A stretch of DNA of 64,000 nucleotides from JAKAGZ01 sp963748105 (GCA_963748105.1 CAVVHP010000031.1:1-64000), one strand, 5' to 3'. Shown: positions 17,937 to 27,203, counted from the stretch's first letter. Program-made: numbers and translations. The notes: a model not told the origin generated them from the letters alone.

Positions 17937-18942
17937 AATAGATCAAAAAGCAGTTTCGAAAAAAGACAATATTTCTGTGGATTTCTTCTATAAATCCACT
18001 AAGGATAATTTTAAAATTAAACTGTTTTCTGATAGATCTGGATTTGATAAAAAAATAATTGATCAGAATTTACACAGGCCCGGCCTTGCGCTGGCCGGGT
18101 TTGTTGAATTATTTTCCTATTCACGGATTCAGGTTTTTGGTAATACTGAAATGCATTACCTTGCACAACTAACTGATAAGCAGAAAGTAGTGACACTTGA
18201 AAGATTCTTTAACTTTGATATTCCCTGCATTGTTTTAGCTGATAAAAATCATCCTTTCCCTATTTTGCTCGAACTTGCAAACAAACACAATGTTGCCATT
18301 TTCGGTTCACAGTATCCAACTACAAAAACTATTTATTTCTTAAGCGATTTTTTAGATGATCAATTTGCTAAAAGAATTTCTATTCATGGTTCATTTGTAG
18401 ATGTTTATGGTGTTGGGATCTTGTTTGTTGGTAAATCCGGAATAGGGAAGAGTGAGGTTGCTCTGGACCTTGTTGAAAGAGGGCACAGGCTTGTGGCTGA
18501 TGATATCATAATTCTCACTAAAAAAGGGGAAGGCATATTAATGGGGTCAGGCACGAATCTTGTTAAACACTTTATGGAAATAAGAGGTCTGGGCCTGATA
18601 AATGTTGAAAAAATGTTCGGTATCAGGGCAATAAGACACCAAAAAAGGCTTGAAATTGTTGTAGAACTTGAAATTTGGGACGAAAAAGGCGAATATACCA
18701 GGACAGGGCTTGATGAGAGCAGTGTCACCATTTCCAATGTAGAAATTCCCTATATCAAGCTGCCGATTATCCCTGGTAAGAATATTACAGTAATTTCCGA
18801 GGTAATAAGCCTGAATTATTTATTAAAGCATTATGGGTATGATTCTGCAAAATTCTTTGAAAAACGCCTTACAAACAGGTTATCAAGGAAAAACAGCGAA
18901 GATATCCGGGGAGTTGATTATTTTGAACACGATTTTGAATAA
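17929..18942 (+). CDS. hprK: HPr kinase/phosphorylase
   Basis: HprK phosphorylates and dephosphorylates Ser46 of HPr, linking sugar-phosphotransferase status to regulation. The N-terminal domain is followed by the conserved His in SIHGSFVDV (about residue 153), the P-loop GKSGIGKSEVALDL (168-181) and the family signature EIRGLGLINVEKMFG. Length 337 is normal. In Gram-negative bacteria without a full sugar PTS, HprK usually has regulatory roles; no other PTS gene is in this window. It overlaps hpf upstream. Confidence 0.95.
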   Translation: MIKIDQKAVSKKDNISVDFFYKSTKDNFKIKLFSDRSGFDKKIIDQNLHRPGLALAGFVELFSYSRIQVFGNTEMHYLAQLTDKQKVVTLERFFNFDIPCIVLADKNHPFPILLELANKHNVAIFGSQYPTTKTIYFLSDFLDDQFAKRISIHGSFVDVYGVGILFVGKSGIGKSEVALDLVERGHRLVADDIIILTKKGEGILMGSGTNLVKHFMEIRGLGLINVEKMFGIRAIRHQKRLEIVVELEIWDEKGEYTRTGLDESSVTISNVEIPYIKLPIIPGKNITVISEVISLNYLLKHYGYDSAKFFEKRLTNRLSRKNSEDIRGVDYFEHDFE

Positions 18943-18953
18943 GAATCAGATGC

Positions 18954-18982
18954 TTGACAAATTAACCCTATTTTCATACATT
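18954..18982 (+). promoter_or_regulatory. Candidate sigma-70-type promoter for the M23 peptidase gene
   Basis: A perfect -35 hexamer TTGACA at 18954-18959 is followed by exactly 17 bases and a 4-of-6 match to the -10 hexamer, TACATT, at 18977-18982. Transcription would begin only a few bases before the ATG at 18995, so the leader would be very short. The hprK stop lies just upstream, so this would give the peptidase gene its own promoter. Chance matches are frequent in AT-rich DNA. Confidence 0.35.
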
Positions 18983-18994
18983 CCGGCTTAATTT

Positions 18995-19930
18995 ATGAAA
19001 AAATTATACTTCTTTTCCAAGCAGAAATTACAGTTTATCGAGATCAGGAATTACAAGGCAAAGCTTCTGGCTTACTTTTCCCTTGCAGTTTTGACCTTCA
19101 GTTCCTTTATTTTTGGAGCTTACTTCTTTATTAATTCAATCGCTAATCCCACAAACAGTCTGATTTCAATGCGATCTGAAAATGAAGTATTAAAGAAAAA
19201 ACTCACAGAAGTAGTTGATAAATACAGGGATCTCAATAATCAAATTGACAGCCTTAGCAAACAGGATAAAGACCTACGCATTGCAGCTGACCTTGCACCC
19301 GTTTCTGATGAAGAGAAACAACTTGGTGTTGGTGGTGGCTATTTTGATAACTCACTGGATTTTCTCAGTGATAAATCTGCATTCAAATTAAAGGATGCCC
19401 TGGCGTTTGTTGATGAAGTTTCAAGAAAAGTAGAATTTGAAAAAGAAAACTACAGCGAAATAAGCAAACAGTTAAGTCTCAATAAACAATTGTATGCTGC
19501 AATGCCTGCTATCAGACCTTGTGCCGGAACTGTGGAACATGATTTTGGAATGAGATTTCATCCAATTCTTGGTATAAGAAGAATGCACGAAGGAATTGAT
19601 ATTCTTGCTGACAGGGGTACACCTGTTCATGCAACCGGAGATGGAAAAATTGTTTTCGTCGGATATAAGGGTGGTTATGGATTAACTATAGAAATTGATC
19701 ATGGTTTTGGTTACAGAACAGTTTATGCGCACCTTTCCAAAACTATGGTTAGAAAAGGTAAAGAAGTTAATCGCGGAGATGTCATAGCTAAATCCGGAAG
19801 TTCCGGGCTTGCAACAGGTCCGCATTTACATTATGAAATTCACCACAATGGAATTATAGAAAATCCGATTGGATTTTTCTTTGATGATATGGCATACTTT
19901 GACTCAACAAACTCTAACTTAAAGAATTAA
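18995..19930 (+). CDS. Membrane-anchored M23 (LytM-type) peptidase
   Basis: A peptidoglycan endopeptidase or amidase activator. One N-terminal transmembrane helix (about residues 26-48) is followed by a coiled-coil region (SENEVLKKKLTEVVDKYRDL) and a C-terminal LytM domain. Zinc ligands are seen in RFHPILGIRRMHEGIDI (His and Asp) and in GPHLHYEIHHNG (HxH). All metal ligands are present, so an active enzyme is expected rather than a degenerate activator. Length 311. Likely role is cell-wall remodelling at the outer face of the inner membrane. Confidence 0.92.
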   Translation: MKKLYFFSKQKLQFIEIRNYKAKLLAYFSLAVLTFSSFIFGAYFFINSIANPTNSLISMRSENEVLKKKLTEVVDKYRDLNNQIDSLSKQDKDLRIAADLAPVSDEEKQLGVGGGYFDNSLDFLSDKSAFKLKDALAFVDEVSRKVEFEKENYSEISKQLSLNKQLYAAMPAIRPCAGTVEHDFGMRFHPILGIRRMHEGIDILADRGTPVHATGDGKIVFVGYKGGYGLTIEIDHGFGYRTVYAHLSKTMVRKGKEVNRGDVIAKSGSSGLATGPHLHYEIHHNGIIENPIGFFFDDMAYFDSTNSNLKN

Positions 19931-19947
19931 ATTTGCGGAGATAGACT

Positions 19948-20166
19948 ATGATTTGGACAGTAGAGCTTGCATCCTTCCTGGATGATGCACCATGGCCTGC
20001 TACTAAGGAAGAACTAATAGAGTACGCCGATAGAATTGGAGCTCCTTATGAAGTTATTGAAAATTTAATTGAGCTGGAGGACGCAGAAGAGCCTTACGAA
20101 TCAATAGATGATATCTGGCCGGATTATCCTTCAGAAGAAGACTTTTTCTACAATTTGGACGATTAA
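19948..20166 (+). CDS. DUF2795 family small acidic protein
   Basis: A 72-residue acidic protein with the pattern WTVELASFLDDAPWPATKEELIEYADRIGAPYEVIENLIEL, typical of DUF2795 proteins. Such proteins are small and helical, with no established function. A GCGGAG site at 19935-19940 supports the ATG at 19948. The gene is closed by a strong intrinsic terminator, so it ends a transcription unit that may start at the M23 peptidase. Confidence 0.85.
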   Translation: MIWTVELASFLDDAPWPATKEELIEYADRIGAPYEVIENLIELEDAEEPYESIDDIWPDYPSEEDFFYNLDD

Positions 20167-20174
20167 ACTTTTTT

Positions 20175-20198
20175 AAGGCGCCTTAAAGGCGCTTTTTT
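20175..20198 (+). terminator. Rho-independent terminator after the DUF2795 gene
   Basis: A hairpin with the GCGCCT arm at 20178-20183, loop TAA, and AGGCGC arm at 20187-20192 (extended by A-T and G-T pairs) is followed by a run of six T. It lies between the DUF2795 stop and holB. Confidence 0.9.
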
Positions 20199-20204
20199 AA
20201 TATT

Positions 20205-21338
20205 ATGCAGAATTACTGGGAAGGAATTTACGGTCAGACGTCAGTTATTAATATTTTAACTAAACTGATTGATAATTCTAAAATACCTCACGCATTATTA
20301 TTTACTGGATCTGATGGTGTTGGAAAAGAATTTACCGCAATTCGATTTGCCCAAGCATTGAATGCTAAATTTTCAGCAACCGATGAATCAGAAAAAGCAA
20401 ATAATCTGATTAGCCGCTATACAGAACCTTATATAAAATATATCACACCTCTTCCCAGGGGCAAAAACGAAACTGAATCAAATGGTCCGTTCGAAAAACT
20501 TTCTTCTGAAGAAAATGAATTGTTTCACTCACAATTAAGTGAGAAAATTAAAAACCCCTATTTCAAGATTCAGATTCCAAAAGCAAATCAGATTAAAATT
20601 AGCAGCATCAGGGATATCAATAAATTTCTTTCCTTTAATTTTAGTGATGTCAGCCACAGAATAGTTCTTATATCTGATGCCCACCTGATGAATGAAGCAG
20701 CACAAAATGCACTATTAAAAAATCTGGAAGAACCACCAGAGGGAATAATTTTTATCTTATCAACTCAATATCCGAACTTATTGAGAGAAACAATTCGCTC
20801 AAGATGCTGGTCGTTGCCTTTTCAGCCTTTAAAAGATGAAGACGTAAAAGATATATTAATAAACCATTTTAATATTGATAGCCAATTAGCATGGGAAGTC
20901 GCAGGATTTTCTGGTGGGTCCGTCAGGACTGCACTTAAATTGCTTGAACAAGAATTTGAGAAATTACGGGATAAGACCATCATCATTCTAAGGTATTCAT
21001 TCGGACGAAAATACAATTCAGCTTTGAGTGAATTTCAGGAATTGGTTTCTAATAATTCTGCCGAAACATTAAAATTGATTATACAGATGATCATTACCTG
21101 GCTGACAGATGTGCAGAAATACAGGTTCGAGTCAGGTGATTATTATTTTACTAAACATATTGAAACTTTGGAAAAATTCAATGCTCGTTTTCCTGATCTT
21201 GAATTAAGGGAAATTATATTCAAATTAGACCGGCTTGCCACTGTAATTCATAACAATGTGAACATAAACACAATTATGTTTAATATAGTTTTTGAACTTG
21301 CTATGCTGACCATCCCTAAAAAACCACAAAAATTGTAA
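20205..21338 (+). CDS. holB: DNA polymerase III subunit delta'
   Basis: Clamp-loader subunit delta'. The N-terminal AAA+ region has WEGIYGQTSVINILTKLI and HALLFTGSDGVGKEFTAIRFAQAL. The P-loop ends GKEF instead of GKT/GKS, in line with delta' not binding ATP. ISDAHLMNEAAQNALLKNLEEPP and the SRCW sequence (SRC motif of delta') are present. Length is 377 residues, somewhat longer than average because of an insert around residues 60-125. It starts right after an intrinsic terminator, so it should have its own promoter, not clearly visible. Confidence 0.9.
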   Translation: MQNYWEGIYGQTSVINILTKLIDNSKIPHALLFTGSDGVGKEFTAIRFAQALNAKFSATDESEKANNLISRYTEPYIKYITPLPRGKNETESNGPFEKLSSEENELFHSQLSEKIKNPYFKIQIPKANQIKISSIRDINKFLSFNFSDVSHRIVLISDAHLMNEAAQNALLKNLEEPPEGIIFILSTQYPNLLRETIRSRCWSLPFQPLKDEDVKDILINHFNIDSQLAWEVAGFSGGSVRTALKLLEQEFEKLRDKTIIILRYSFGRKYNSALSEFQELVSNNSAETLKLIIQMIITWLTDVQKYRFESGDYYFTKHIETLEKFNARFPDLELREIIFKLDRLATVIHNNVNINTIMFNIVFELAMLTIPKKPQKL

Positions 21339-21454
21339 TGTATTGAACTTTACGTTACTCTGAACCTGTACCTTAAGGTTAAAATTATTTAAATTTACTT
21401 ATTAGTTAAAAAGGATTAATCAAATATTCTTTAAAAGAATACAAAGGAATTAAT

Positions 21455-22636
21455 ATGAAAAAAGTAGTCATCACAGAAGCAAAAAGAACACCTATAGGCT
21501 CACTAAGTGGAAGCCTTTCTTCATTTTCAGCTGTACAGCTTGGCAGTGCTGCAATAAAAGCTGTTCTGGATAACTCTAATATTGATAAAAATTTAATAGA
21601 TGAAGTAATCTTCGGCAATGTTTTAACCGCAGGTCAGGGGCAGGCGCCAGCAAGGCAGGCAGCTATTTATTCCGGATTACCAGATAAAACTGAGTGTCTA
21701 ACTATCAATAAAATGTGCGGAAGTGGTCTGAAAGCAGTTATGTTAGCTCACCAGGCTATAATGTGCGGAGATGCTGATATAATCATAGCTGGCGGTCAGG
21801 AAAGTATGACAAATGCGCCATATCTGCTCCAGAATGCAAGAGGCGGTTACAGGCTGGGAAATGGTGAACTTGTCGATTCTATGGTTAAGGATGGCCTGTG
21901 GGATGCCTACAATGACATTCATATGGGTAGTTGTGCAGAAGCCTGTGCAAAGGACTTCAAATTTACCCGTGAGGAGCTGGATGAATTTTCAGTTAATTCA
22001 TATAAAAAGACTCACACTGCTCAGAAAGAAGGCAAATTTAAAGAAGAAATTTCACCAATTACAATAAGAACCAGAAAAGGCGAAACTGTTGTTGATACTG
22101 ATGAAGAACCGGCAAGAGTGAATTTTGATAAAATCCCTGAACTTCGCCCGGTATTTGATAAAAATGGCGTTGTAACTGCGGCAAATGCATCAACAATCAA
22201 TGACGGTGCGGCAGCCTTATTGATTATGAGTGAGGATAAAGCGAAGGAATTAGGATTTAAGCCTCTTGTAGAAATTGTCGCTCAAAGTTCTGCAGCAAAA
22301 GCCCCGATTGAATTCACAACTGCACCTGCTGACGCAATTGCTAAGGTTCTTAAAAAAGCAAATATGACAAAGGACGACATCGATCTGTTTGAAATAAATG
22401 AGGCATTTGCGGTTGTTTCCCTGGCAGTAAATAAAATCTTAGATCTTGATACCTCTAAAATTAATGTAAACGGAGGTGCTATTGCTATTGGTCATCCAAT
22501 CGGAGCAAGCGGTGCAAGAATACTTGTAACACTTATTCACGAAATGATGAAAAGAAAATCTAAATTAGGTCTTGCTTCACTATGCATAGGCGGTGGAGAA
22601 GCATCAGCATTAATCGTAAAAAAATATAACGCATAG
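21455..22636 (+). CDS. Acetyl-CoA C-acetyltransferase (thiolase)
   Basis: Thiolase that condenses or cleaves acetoacetyl-CoA. The acyl-accepting Cys88 is in INKMCGSGLKAVML, the catalytic His in NGGAIAIGHPIGASGARI, and the second Cys in SLCIGGGEASALIV. EINEAFAVVSLAVN is also conserved. Length 393 is typical. It is 10 bases upstream of a 3-hydroxybutyryl-CoA dehydrogenase gene, so the pair likely works in short-chain acyl-CoA metabolism, either butyrate-type synthesis or beta-oxidation; direction cannot be told from sequence. Confidence 0.95.
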   Translation: MKKVVITEAKRTPIGSLSGSLSSFSAVQLGSAAIKAVLDNSNIDKNLIDEVIFGNVLTAGQGQAPARQAAIYSGLPDKTECLTINKMCGSGLKAVMLAHQAIMCGDADIIIAGGQESMTNAPYLLQNARGGYRLGNGELVDSMVKDGLWDAYNDIHMGSCAEACAKDFKFTREELDEFSVNSYKKTHTAQKEGKFKEEISPITIRTRKGETVVDTDEEPARVNFDKIPELRPVFDKNGVVTAANASTINDGAAALLIMSEDKAKELGFKPLVEIVAQSSAAKAPIEFTTAPADAIAKVLKKANMTKDDIDLFEINEAFAVVSLAVNKILDLDTSKINVNGGAIAIGHPIGASGARILVTLIHEMMKRKSKLGLASLCIGGGEASALIVKKYNA

Positions 22637-22646
22637 GAGGGGAGTA

Positions 22647-23498
22647 ATGGAAATTAAAAATATTTCTGTAATTGGCGGTGGAACGATGGGCAACGGAATT
22701 GCTCATGTCTTTGCATTAAAAGGATTTAATGTGAATTTGGTAGAAATAACTGCTGAGCTGGCCGATAAAGCAATTGCTACTATTTCTAAGAATCTTGACA
22801 GGCAGGTAAAAAAGGAAATAATTGATGAATCGGCAAAAAACGATACGCTGAATAGAATTAAGAAAGTCGTGGGCATAGAAAATACACCTAAGGATTCTGA
22901 TTTAGTTGTGGAAGCTATTTATGAAAATAGAGATGCTAAGCTTAACATTTTCAAAACTTTAGAGAATGTAGTTAAAAAAGATTCTATATTTGCTTCAAAC
23001 ACTTCCTCTATTTCTATTACCGAACTTTCTGCTGTTTGCAGGTCTGATAAATTTATTGGTATGCATTTTATGAATCCTGTGCCGGTAATGAAACTTATTG
23101 AGATAATTAGGGGTTATTCTACTTCAGATGAGACTTACAATATAATCAAAGATCTGGCTGTAAAACTTGGCAAAACTCCTGTTGAAGTTTTTGATTATCC
23201 GGGTTTTATCTCAAACAGGGTATTAATGCCAATGATTAATGAAGCAATCTTTGCACTGTTTGAAAGCGTTGCTTCTGCAGAAGATATTGATACCGTAATG
23301 AAACTTGGGATGAATCATCCTATGGGGCCACTAACACTGGCTGATTTTATAGGGCTGGATGTTTGTCTTTCCATAATGGATGTTCTGTACACCGGATACA
23401 ATGATTCAAAATACAGACCTTGTCCGTTATTGAAGAAAATGGTTGCGGCAGGAAAATTAGGCAGGAAATCGGGGGAAGGATTTTTTAAATACAATTAG
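22647..23498 (+). CDS. hbd: 3-hydroxybutyryl-CoA dehydrogenase
   Basis: NAD(P)-dependent oxidation/reduction of 3-hydroxyacyl-CoA. The N-terminal Rossmann fold shows SVIGGGTMGNGIAHVFALKG. ASNTSSISITEL and GMHFMNPVPVMKLIEII contain the conserved Ser and His, with GFISNRVLMPMINEAI and NHPMGPLTLADFIGLD in the C-terminal dimerisation domain. At 283 residues it is a stand-alone enzyme, not the fused hydratase form. A strong AGGAGGGG site precedes the ATG. Probably an operon with the thiolase. Confidence 0.95.
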   Translation: MEIKNISVIGGGTMGNGIAHVFALKGFNVNLVEITAELADKAIATISKNLDRQVKKEIIDESAKNDTLNRIKKVVGIENTPKDSDLVVEAIYENRDAKLNIFKTLENVVKKDSIFASNTSSISITELSAVCRSDKFIGMHFMNPVPVMKLIEIIRGYSTSDETYNIIKDLAVKLGKTPVEVFDYPGFISNRVLMPMINEAIFALFESVASAEDIDTVMKLGMNHPMGPLTLADFIGLDVCLSIMDVLYTGYNDSKYRPCPLLKKMVAAGKLGRKSGEGFFKYN

Positions 23499-23512
23499 GA
23501 ACAGAGAAATAT

Positions 23513-25345
23513 TTGCAGTTATATAATGATTTTCGGAAACGTTCAAGATTATATCGTGTAAGGATAAATAATTTTTTCCAATCGTTTCCTCTTTCTCAGG
23601 ATACCTACCTACTGCTGCTTGGTAGCATAATAGGAATATTGTGCGGTTACGGAGCTGTGCTTTATAAAGGCTCTATTATGGAAGTCAAACATTTTCTATT
23701 TGATGTTCCGGGTTCATTCTGGGGGTTAACAACTCTTATTAATGGGCCTAAGACCTGGTATACCATCCTTATCTTAATTTCTATTCCCGCTTTTGGTGGA
23801 CTTATTGTTGGCCTGATGGCTAAATATTTTAAAGGCGCTAAAAAAGGGGAAGGAATTCCCAAAGTTATTGACGCAGTTGCTTCCAGAGGGGGAGTGATAG
23901 AAGGACAAACCGGATTCCTGAAAACGATTGGTGCTGTTGTAAGTATTGGTACCGGTGGTGCAGGCGGTAATGAAGGTCCGATTGTTATGATGGGTTCTTC
24001 AATTGCTTCCTCTATGGGAAGATACTTATCATCATCACCTGACAGGTTAAAAATATTGGTTGGATGTGGTGCAGCCGCAGGTCTTGCTGCAGCTTATAAT
24101 GCACCATTGGGCGGTGCTCTTTTTTCAATGGAAATAATTTTACGGACATTTAACGCAAAATCATTTAGTCCTATTATTATTTCTTCAGTTTTTGCCACGG
24201 TTGTTTCAAGAAGTTACCTGGGTAACGAACCGGCTTTCAAAACTTCTTCATTCCACTTAATAACTAATTATGAATTTATCTTCTACGTGATTCTCGGTGT
24301 ATTATCGGCATTAACGGCTGTATATTTTGTAAAAACCTTCATGAGAATTGAGGAAGAATTTGAAAACAGGCATAAAATTCCTGAGTGGATAAAACCAGCC
24401 ATCGGTGGATTAATGGTTGGAATAATCGCTTTATACTTGCCGGGAATTTTCAGCTTCAGCGAAGCCGCAGTTGATAATTCAATATTCAATGCCACGCCAT
24501 TTCTGATCCTTCTATTACTCCTTCTGTTTAAGCCAATTGCTACAGGACTTACTATCGGTTCCGGCGGAAATGGCGGTACATTCAGTCCAAGTATTTTTAC
24601 CGGAGCAATGTTAGGCGGAGCATTCGGACAGATTGTTAATTACTTATTCCCGGCTATCAGTGCGCCTCCGGGAGCATATGCTTTAGTAGGTATGGCCGCA
24701 GTTGTTGCCGGAACAACTCATGCTTCATTGACTGCTCTGATTATGGTTTTTGAAATGACAAATAATTATAAGATTATACTTCCATTAATGCTTACAATTA
24801 TCATTTCTACAACACTTTCCAAGGCCATACTTAAAGGATCTTTATATACTCTAAAGTTTGATCGTGAAGGCAAAGGAATTGATATATATGGTAGAAAAAC
24901 ATCAGTTCTTAAGAATATCTCAGTTGCTAGTTTAATTGAAGATACCAAGGATGTTGTAACAGAAGAATTTCCATTCCAGAAGCTTATGGAAGCTGTTAAA
25001 AATTCCAGATTTAACTATTTACTGGTTAAAAATAGCAGCAATATGCTAATTGGAAGAATTTCCTTCCAGGATATAAGAGATTCTATATTGGACGAGGAAA
25101 CCAGGAACATTCTTCATTTCCTTGTTGCGGGTGATCTTATGGTTCGGAATCTACCTACAATAACAAGCGATAAAAATAGCGAAGAAGCATTAAAAGTTCT
25201 TGAAAAGATTGATATTGAGTTTCTACCCGTACTGGATAAGGATAGCAATAAGTTTCTTGGAATAGTTTCCAGAGAAAAAATTCTTAGAAAGTATCAGAAT
25301 GAATTATTTATCCAGCAGAGTGAACAGGATCTGGCATTAGGATAG
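23513..25345 (+). CDS. CLC-family chloride channel/transporter with C-terminal CBS pair
   Basis: A 610-residue membrane protein of the voltage-gated chloride channel (CLC) family with about 10-12 hydrophobic helices and a C-terminal pair of CBS domains (from about residue 480). Pore motifs are seen as GEGIP (usual GSGIP), GAGGNEGP (usual GxEGP, with the gating Glu retained) and GGNGGTFSPS (usual GxFxP). In GGALFSMEIIL, the position of the proton-relay glutamate of antiporters is isoleucine. This suggests channel-like rather than H+-coupled exchange, an inference by alignment to CLC-ec1. Start is TTG; no ATG is in frame near it. Confidence 0.9.
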   Translation: MQLYNDFRKRSRLYRVRINNFFQSFPLSQDTYLLLLGSIIGILCGYGAVLYKGSIMEVKHFLFDVPGSFWGLTTLINGPKTWYTILILISIPAFGGLIVGLMAKYFKGAKKGEGIPKVIDAVASRGGVIEGQTGFLKTIGAVVSIGTGGAGGNEGPIVMMGSSIASSMGRYLSSSPDRLKILVGCGAAAGLAAAYNAPLGGALFSMEIILRTFNAKSFSPIIISSVFATVVSRSYLGNEPAFKTSSFHLITNYEFIFYVILGVLSALTAVYFVKTFMRIEEEFENRHKIPEWIKPAIGGLMVGIIALYLPGIFSFSEAAVDNSIFNATPFLILLLLLLFKPIATGLTIGSGGNGGTFSPSIFTGAMLGGAFGQIVNYLFPAISAPPGAYALVGMAAVVAGTTHASLTALIMVFEMTNNYKIILPLMLTIIISTTLSKAILKGSLYTLKFDREGKGIDIYGRKTSVLKNISVASLIEDTKDVVTEEFPFQKLMEAVKNSRFNYLLVKNSSNMLIGRISFQDIRDSILDEETRNILHFLVAGDLMVRNLPTITSDKNSEEALKVLEKIDIEFLPVLDKDSNKFLGIVSREKILRKYQNELFIQQSEQDLALG

Positions 25346-25436
25346 GTAAAAATTGTTAAAAGATTGATTATGAAGAGAATTCTTAATGAGAGGGATTCTT
25401 GTCCGATAATGTATATTATGTAAACTTGATAATACC

Positions 25437-25649
25437 CTAGCCAACGCCTGATAACTTCAAGTATATAAAGATAAGTATTATTGCAAGTATGATCCAGATC
25501 ATTGGACTTCTTCTGCTTCTATGGTTTTTTATCTTCCTTTTAAATCCCAGGCGTTTCTTTCTTTTTTCTGTTTCATCCGTTTCAGGTTTATAGAATCTTG
25601 GTGGATAATCGAAAACCCTGTGACTGGGCTTTTTCATAAACGTACTCAT
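25437..25649 (-). CDS. Small basic tail-anchored membrane protein
   Basis: A 70-residue protein with a very basic middle (KRKKRLGFKRKIKNHRSRRS) and one C-terminal hydrophobic helix (PMIWIILAIILIFIYLKL), giving a tail-anchored topology with a cytoplasmic, nucleic-acid- or lipid-attracting head. No family is recognised. It lies 11 bases downstream of ftsY in the same direction, so it is probably co-transcribed with the SRP receptor gene. A link to membrane targeting is only suggested by position. Confidence 0.65.
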   Translation of the reverse strand: MSTFMKKPSHRVFDYPPRFYKPETDETEKRKKRLGFKRKIKNHRSRRSPMIWIILAIILIFIYLKLSGVG

Positions 25650-25660
25650 AATTTTTACCC

Positions 25661-26599
25661 TTAATTATCAAATATTGCTGATACAAACAATCCCGGATCA
25701 AAAGCCTGCAAATCTTCAATACTTTCACCGACGCCGATATATTTTATCGGAATTTTATTACGGGAGCATATCTGGAAAATAACGCCGCCTTTGGCGCTGC
25801 CATCTAACTTGGTAACTGCCAGACCGGAAATATCTGTGACTTTGGAGAACTCCTGGGCTTGAACAAGAGCATTCTGTCCGGTTGTACCGTCAAGAACAAG
25901 CAAGGTCTCATTAGGAGCACCAGGAATAATTTTTTGTATAACACGCTTAATTTTGCTCAATTCTTCCATAAGATTGGCCTTATTATGAAGCCTTCCGGCA
26001 GTATCAATTAATACAATATCATAATTTCCCTTTACGGCCTGCGTTACGGTATCAAAAGCAACGGCAGATGGATCGGAGCCCTGGCTTTTCTGAATAATTT
26101 CTACACCGGCTCTTTTAGCCCAAACATCAAGTTGTTCATTTGCTGCTGCTCTGAAAGTATCAGCCGCTCCAACTATTACTTTCTTGCCGGCTTTTTTATA
26201 ATTGTGAGCCAGCTTTCCCACGGTAGTTGTCTTCCCTGCTCCGTTTACTCCAATTATAAGTATAACGTATGGTTTTGCATTATCAGTATTGTTACGGTTA
26301 TTTGAATTTGAAAATCTGCTGATAGAATTAACTAATTCTTTCTTTACAGTTTCAATTATACTTATCTGAGATCTGTCCTTTTCGTTTTTTAAAGCGACAC
26401 GGGAATTTTCAATAATTCTTTCTGAAGTTTCAGAACCAATATCAGATGAAATCAGAATTTCTTCTATTTCATCCAGAGTCTTATCATCCAGGACAGCCTT
26501 GCCTGAGATTGTTTCATTTATACTGGTGACTATTTTAGTTCGGGTCTTTGAAAGACCATCTTTTAATTTGTCGAAGTTAAGGTTTTTGAAGAGGCTCAT
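25661..26599 (-). CDS. ftsY: Signal recognition particle receptor FtsY
   Basis: SRP receptor GTPase for co-translational membrane targeting. The N-domain is followed by the NG GTPase motifs GVNGAGKTTTVGKLA (P-loop), DTFRAAANEQL, VLIDTAGRLHNKANLMEEL and VTKLDGSAKGG, ending with KYIGVGESIEDLQAFD. Length 312; it lacks a long acidic A-domain. The start overlaps the pgsA stop by 23 bases, coupling the two. Confidence 0.96.
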   Translation of the reverse strand: MSLFKNLNFDKLKDGLSKTRTKIVTSINETISGKAVLDDKTLDEIEEILISSDIGSETSERIIENSRVALKNEKDRSQISIIETVKKELVNSISRFSNSNNRNNTDNAKPYVILIIGVNGAGKTTTVGKLAHNYKKAGKKVIVGAADTFRAAANEQLDVWAKRAGVEIIQKSQGSDPSAVAFDTVTQAVKGNYDIVLIDTAGRLHNKANLMEELSKIKRVIQKIIPGAPNETLLVLDGTTGQNALVQAQEFSKVTDISGLAVTKLDGSAKGGVIFQICSRNKIPIKYIGVGESIEDLQAFDPGLFVSAIFDN

Positions 26600-27158
26600 T
26601 ATCTTTTTGTTTTATAAATTCAAGTGAACGAATAGTATATCCGATTAAAGAAGCAAAAATCATAATAATACTTAAGTAATAAAATCCAAGGTATACTATT
26701 GAAGTTTTATCAACCTGAGCTAGTATAAATAATATTACAATTGCAATACTTGTTACAGTAAGTTTACCTAGCATATTTGAAGGAAGAACGCGGCCAAGCT
26801 TTTTCGAAACGAAAATGCCACCAGTAAAAATCAGTAAATCACGCAGAATTATCATTAAGAAATATGAATTCGGTATCTCCCCTACCAGGAATAATTTCAA
26901 GATAATAATTCCGATAACTATTTTATCTGCGAGAGGATCAATAATTTTACCCATCTCGGTAACTTCATTAAATTTTCTTGCCAGGTAACCATCAAGGACA
27001 TCTGTAATGGCTCCAAATATACACATCCCGAAAAGAATAGCTCTGTGCCCCGGTGCATTAAGGTTATCCAGTAAAATCCAGAATGGAATTGCCATAAAAA
27101 GCCTGAACAGACTAAGCAGGTTAGATTTTGTTGTGAATAACTCTTTTATTTTTACCAT
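26577..27158 (-). CDS. pgsA: CDP-diacylglycerol--glycerol-3-phosphate 3-phosphatidyltransferase
   Basis: Integral membrane enzyme of phosphatidylglycerol synthesis. The CDP-alcohol phosphotransferase signature D-G-x2-A-R-x8-G-x3-D-x3-D is complete in DGYLARKFNEVTEMGKIIDP followed by LADK at about residue 50-72. Several hydrophobic helices span the 193-residue protein. A related cardiolipin- or inositol-type enzyme cannot be fully excluded, but size and context (upstream of ftsY) suit PgsA. Confidence 0.9.
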   Translation of the reverse strand: MVKIKELFTTKSNLLSLFRLFMAIPFWILLDNLNAPGHRAILFGMCIFGAITDVLDGYLARKFNEVTEMGKIIDPLADKIVIGIIILKLFLVGEIPNSYFLMIILRDLLIFTGGIFVSKKLGRVLPSNMLGKLTVTSIAIVILFILAQVDKTSIVYLGFYYLSIIMIFASLIGYTIRSLEFIKQKDNEPLQKP

Positions 27159-27203
27159 TAGTTACCGGGAGTATCTGGATAAATTTAATTTATGGAGAGT
27201 GAT

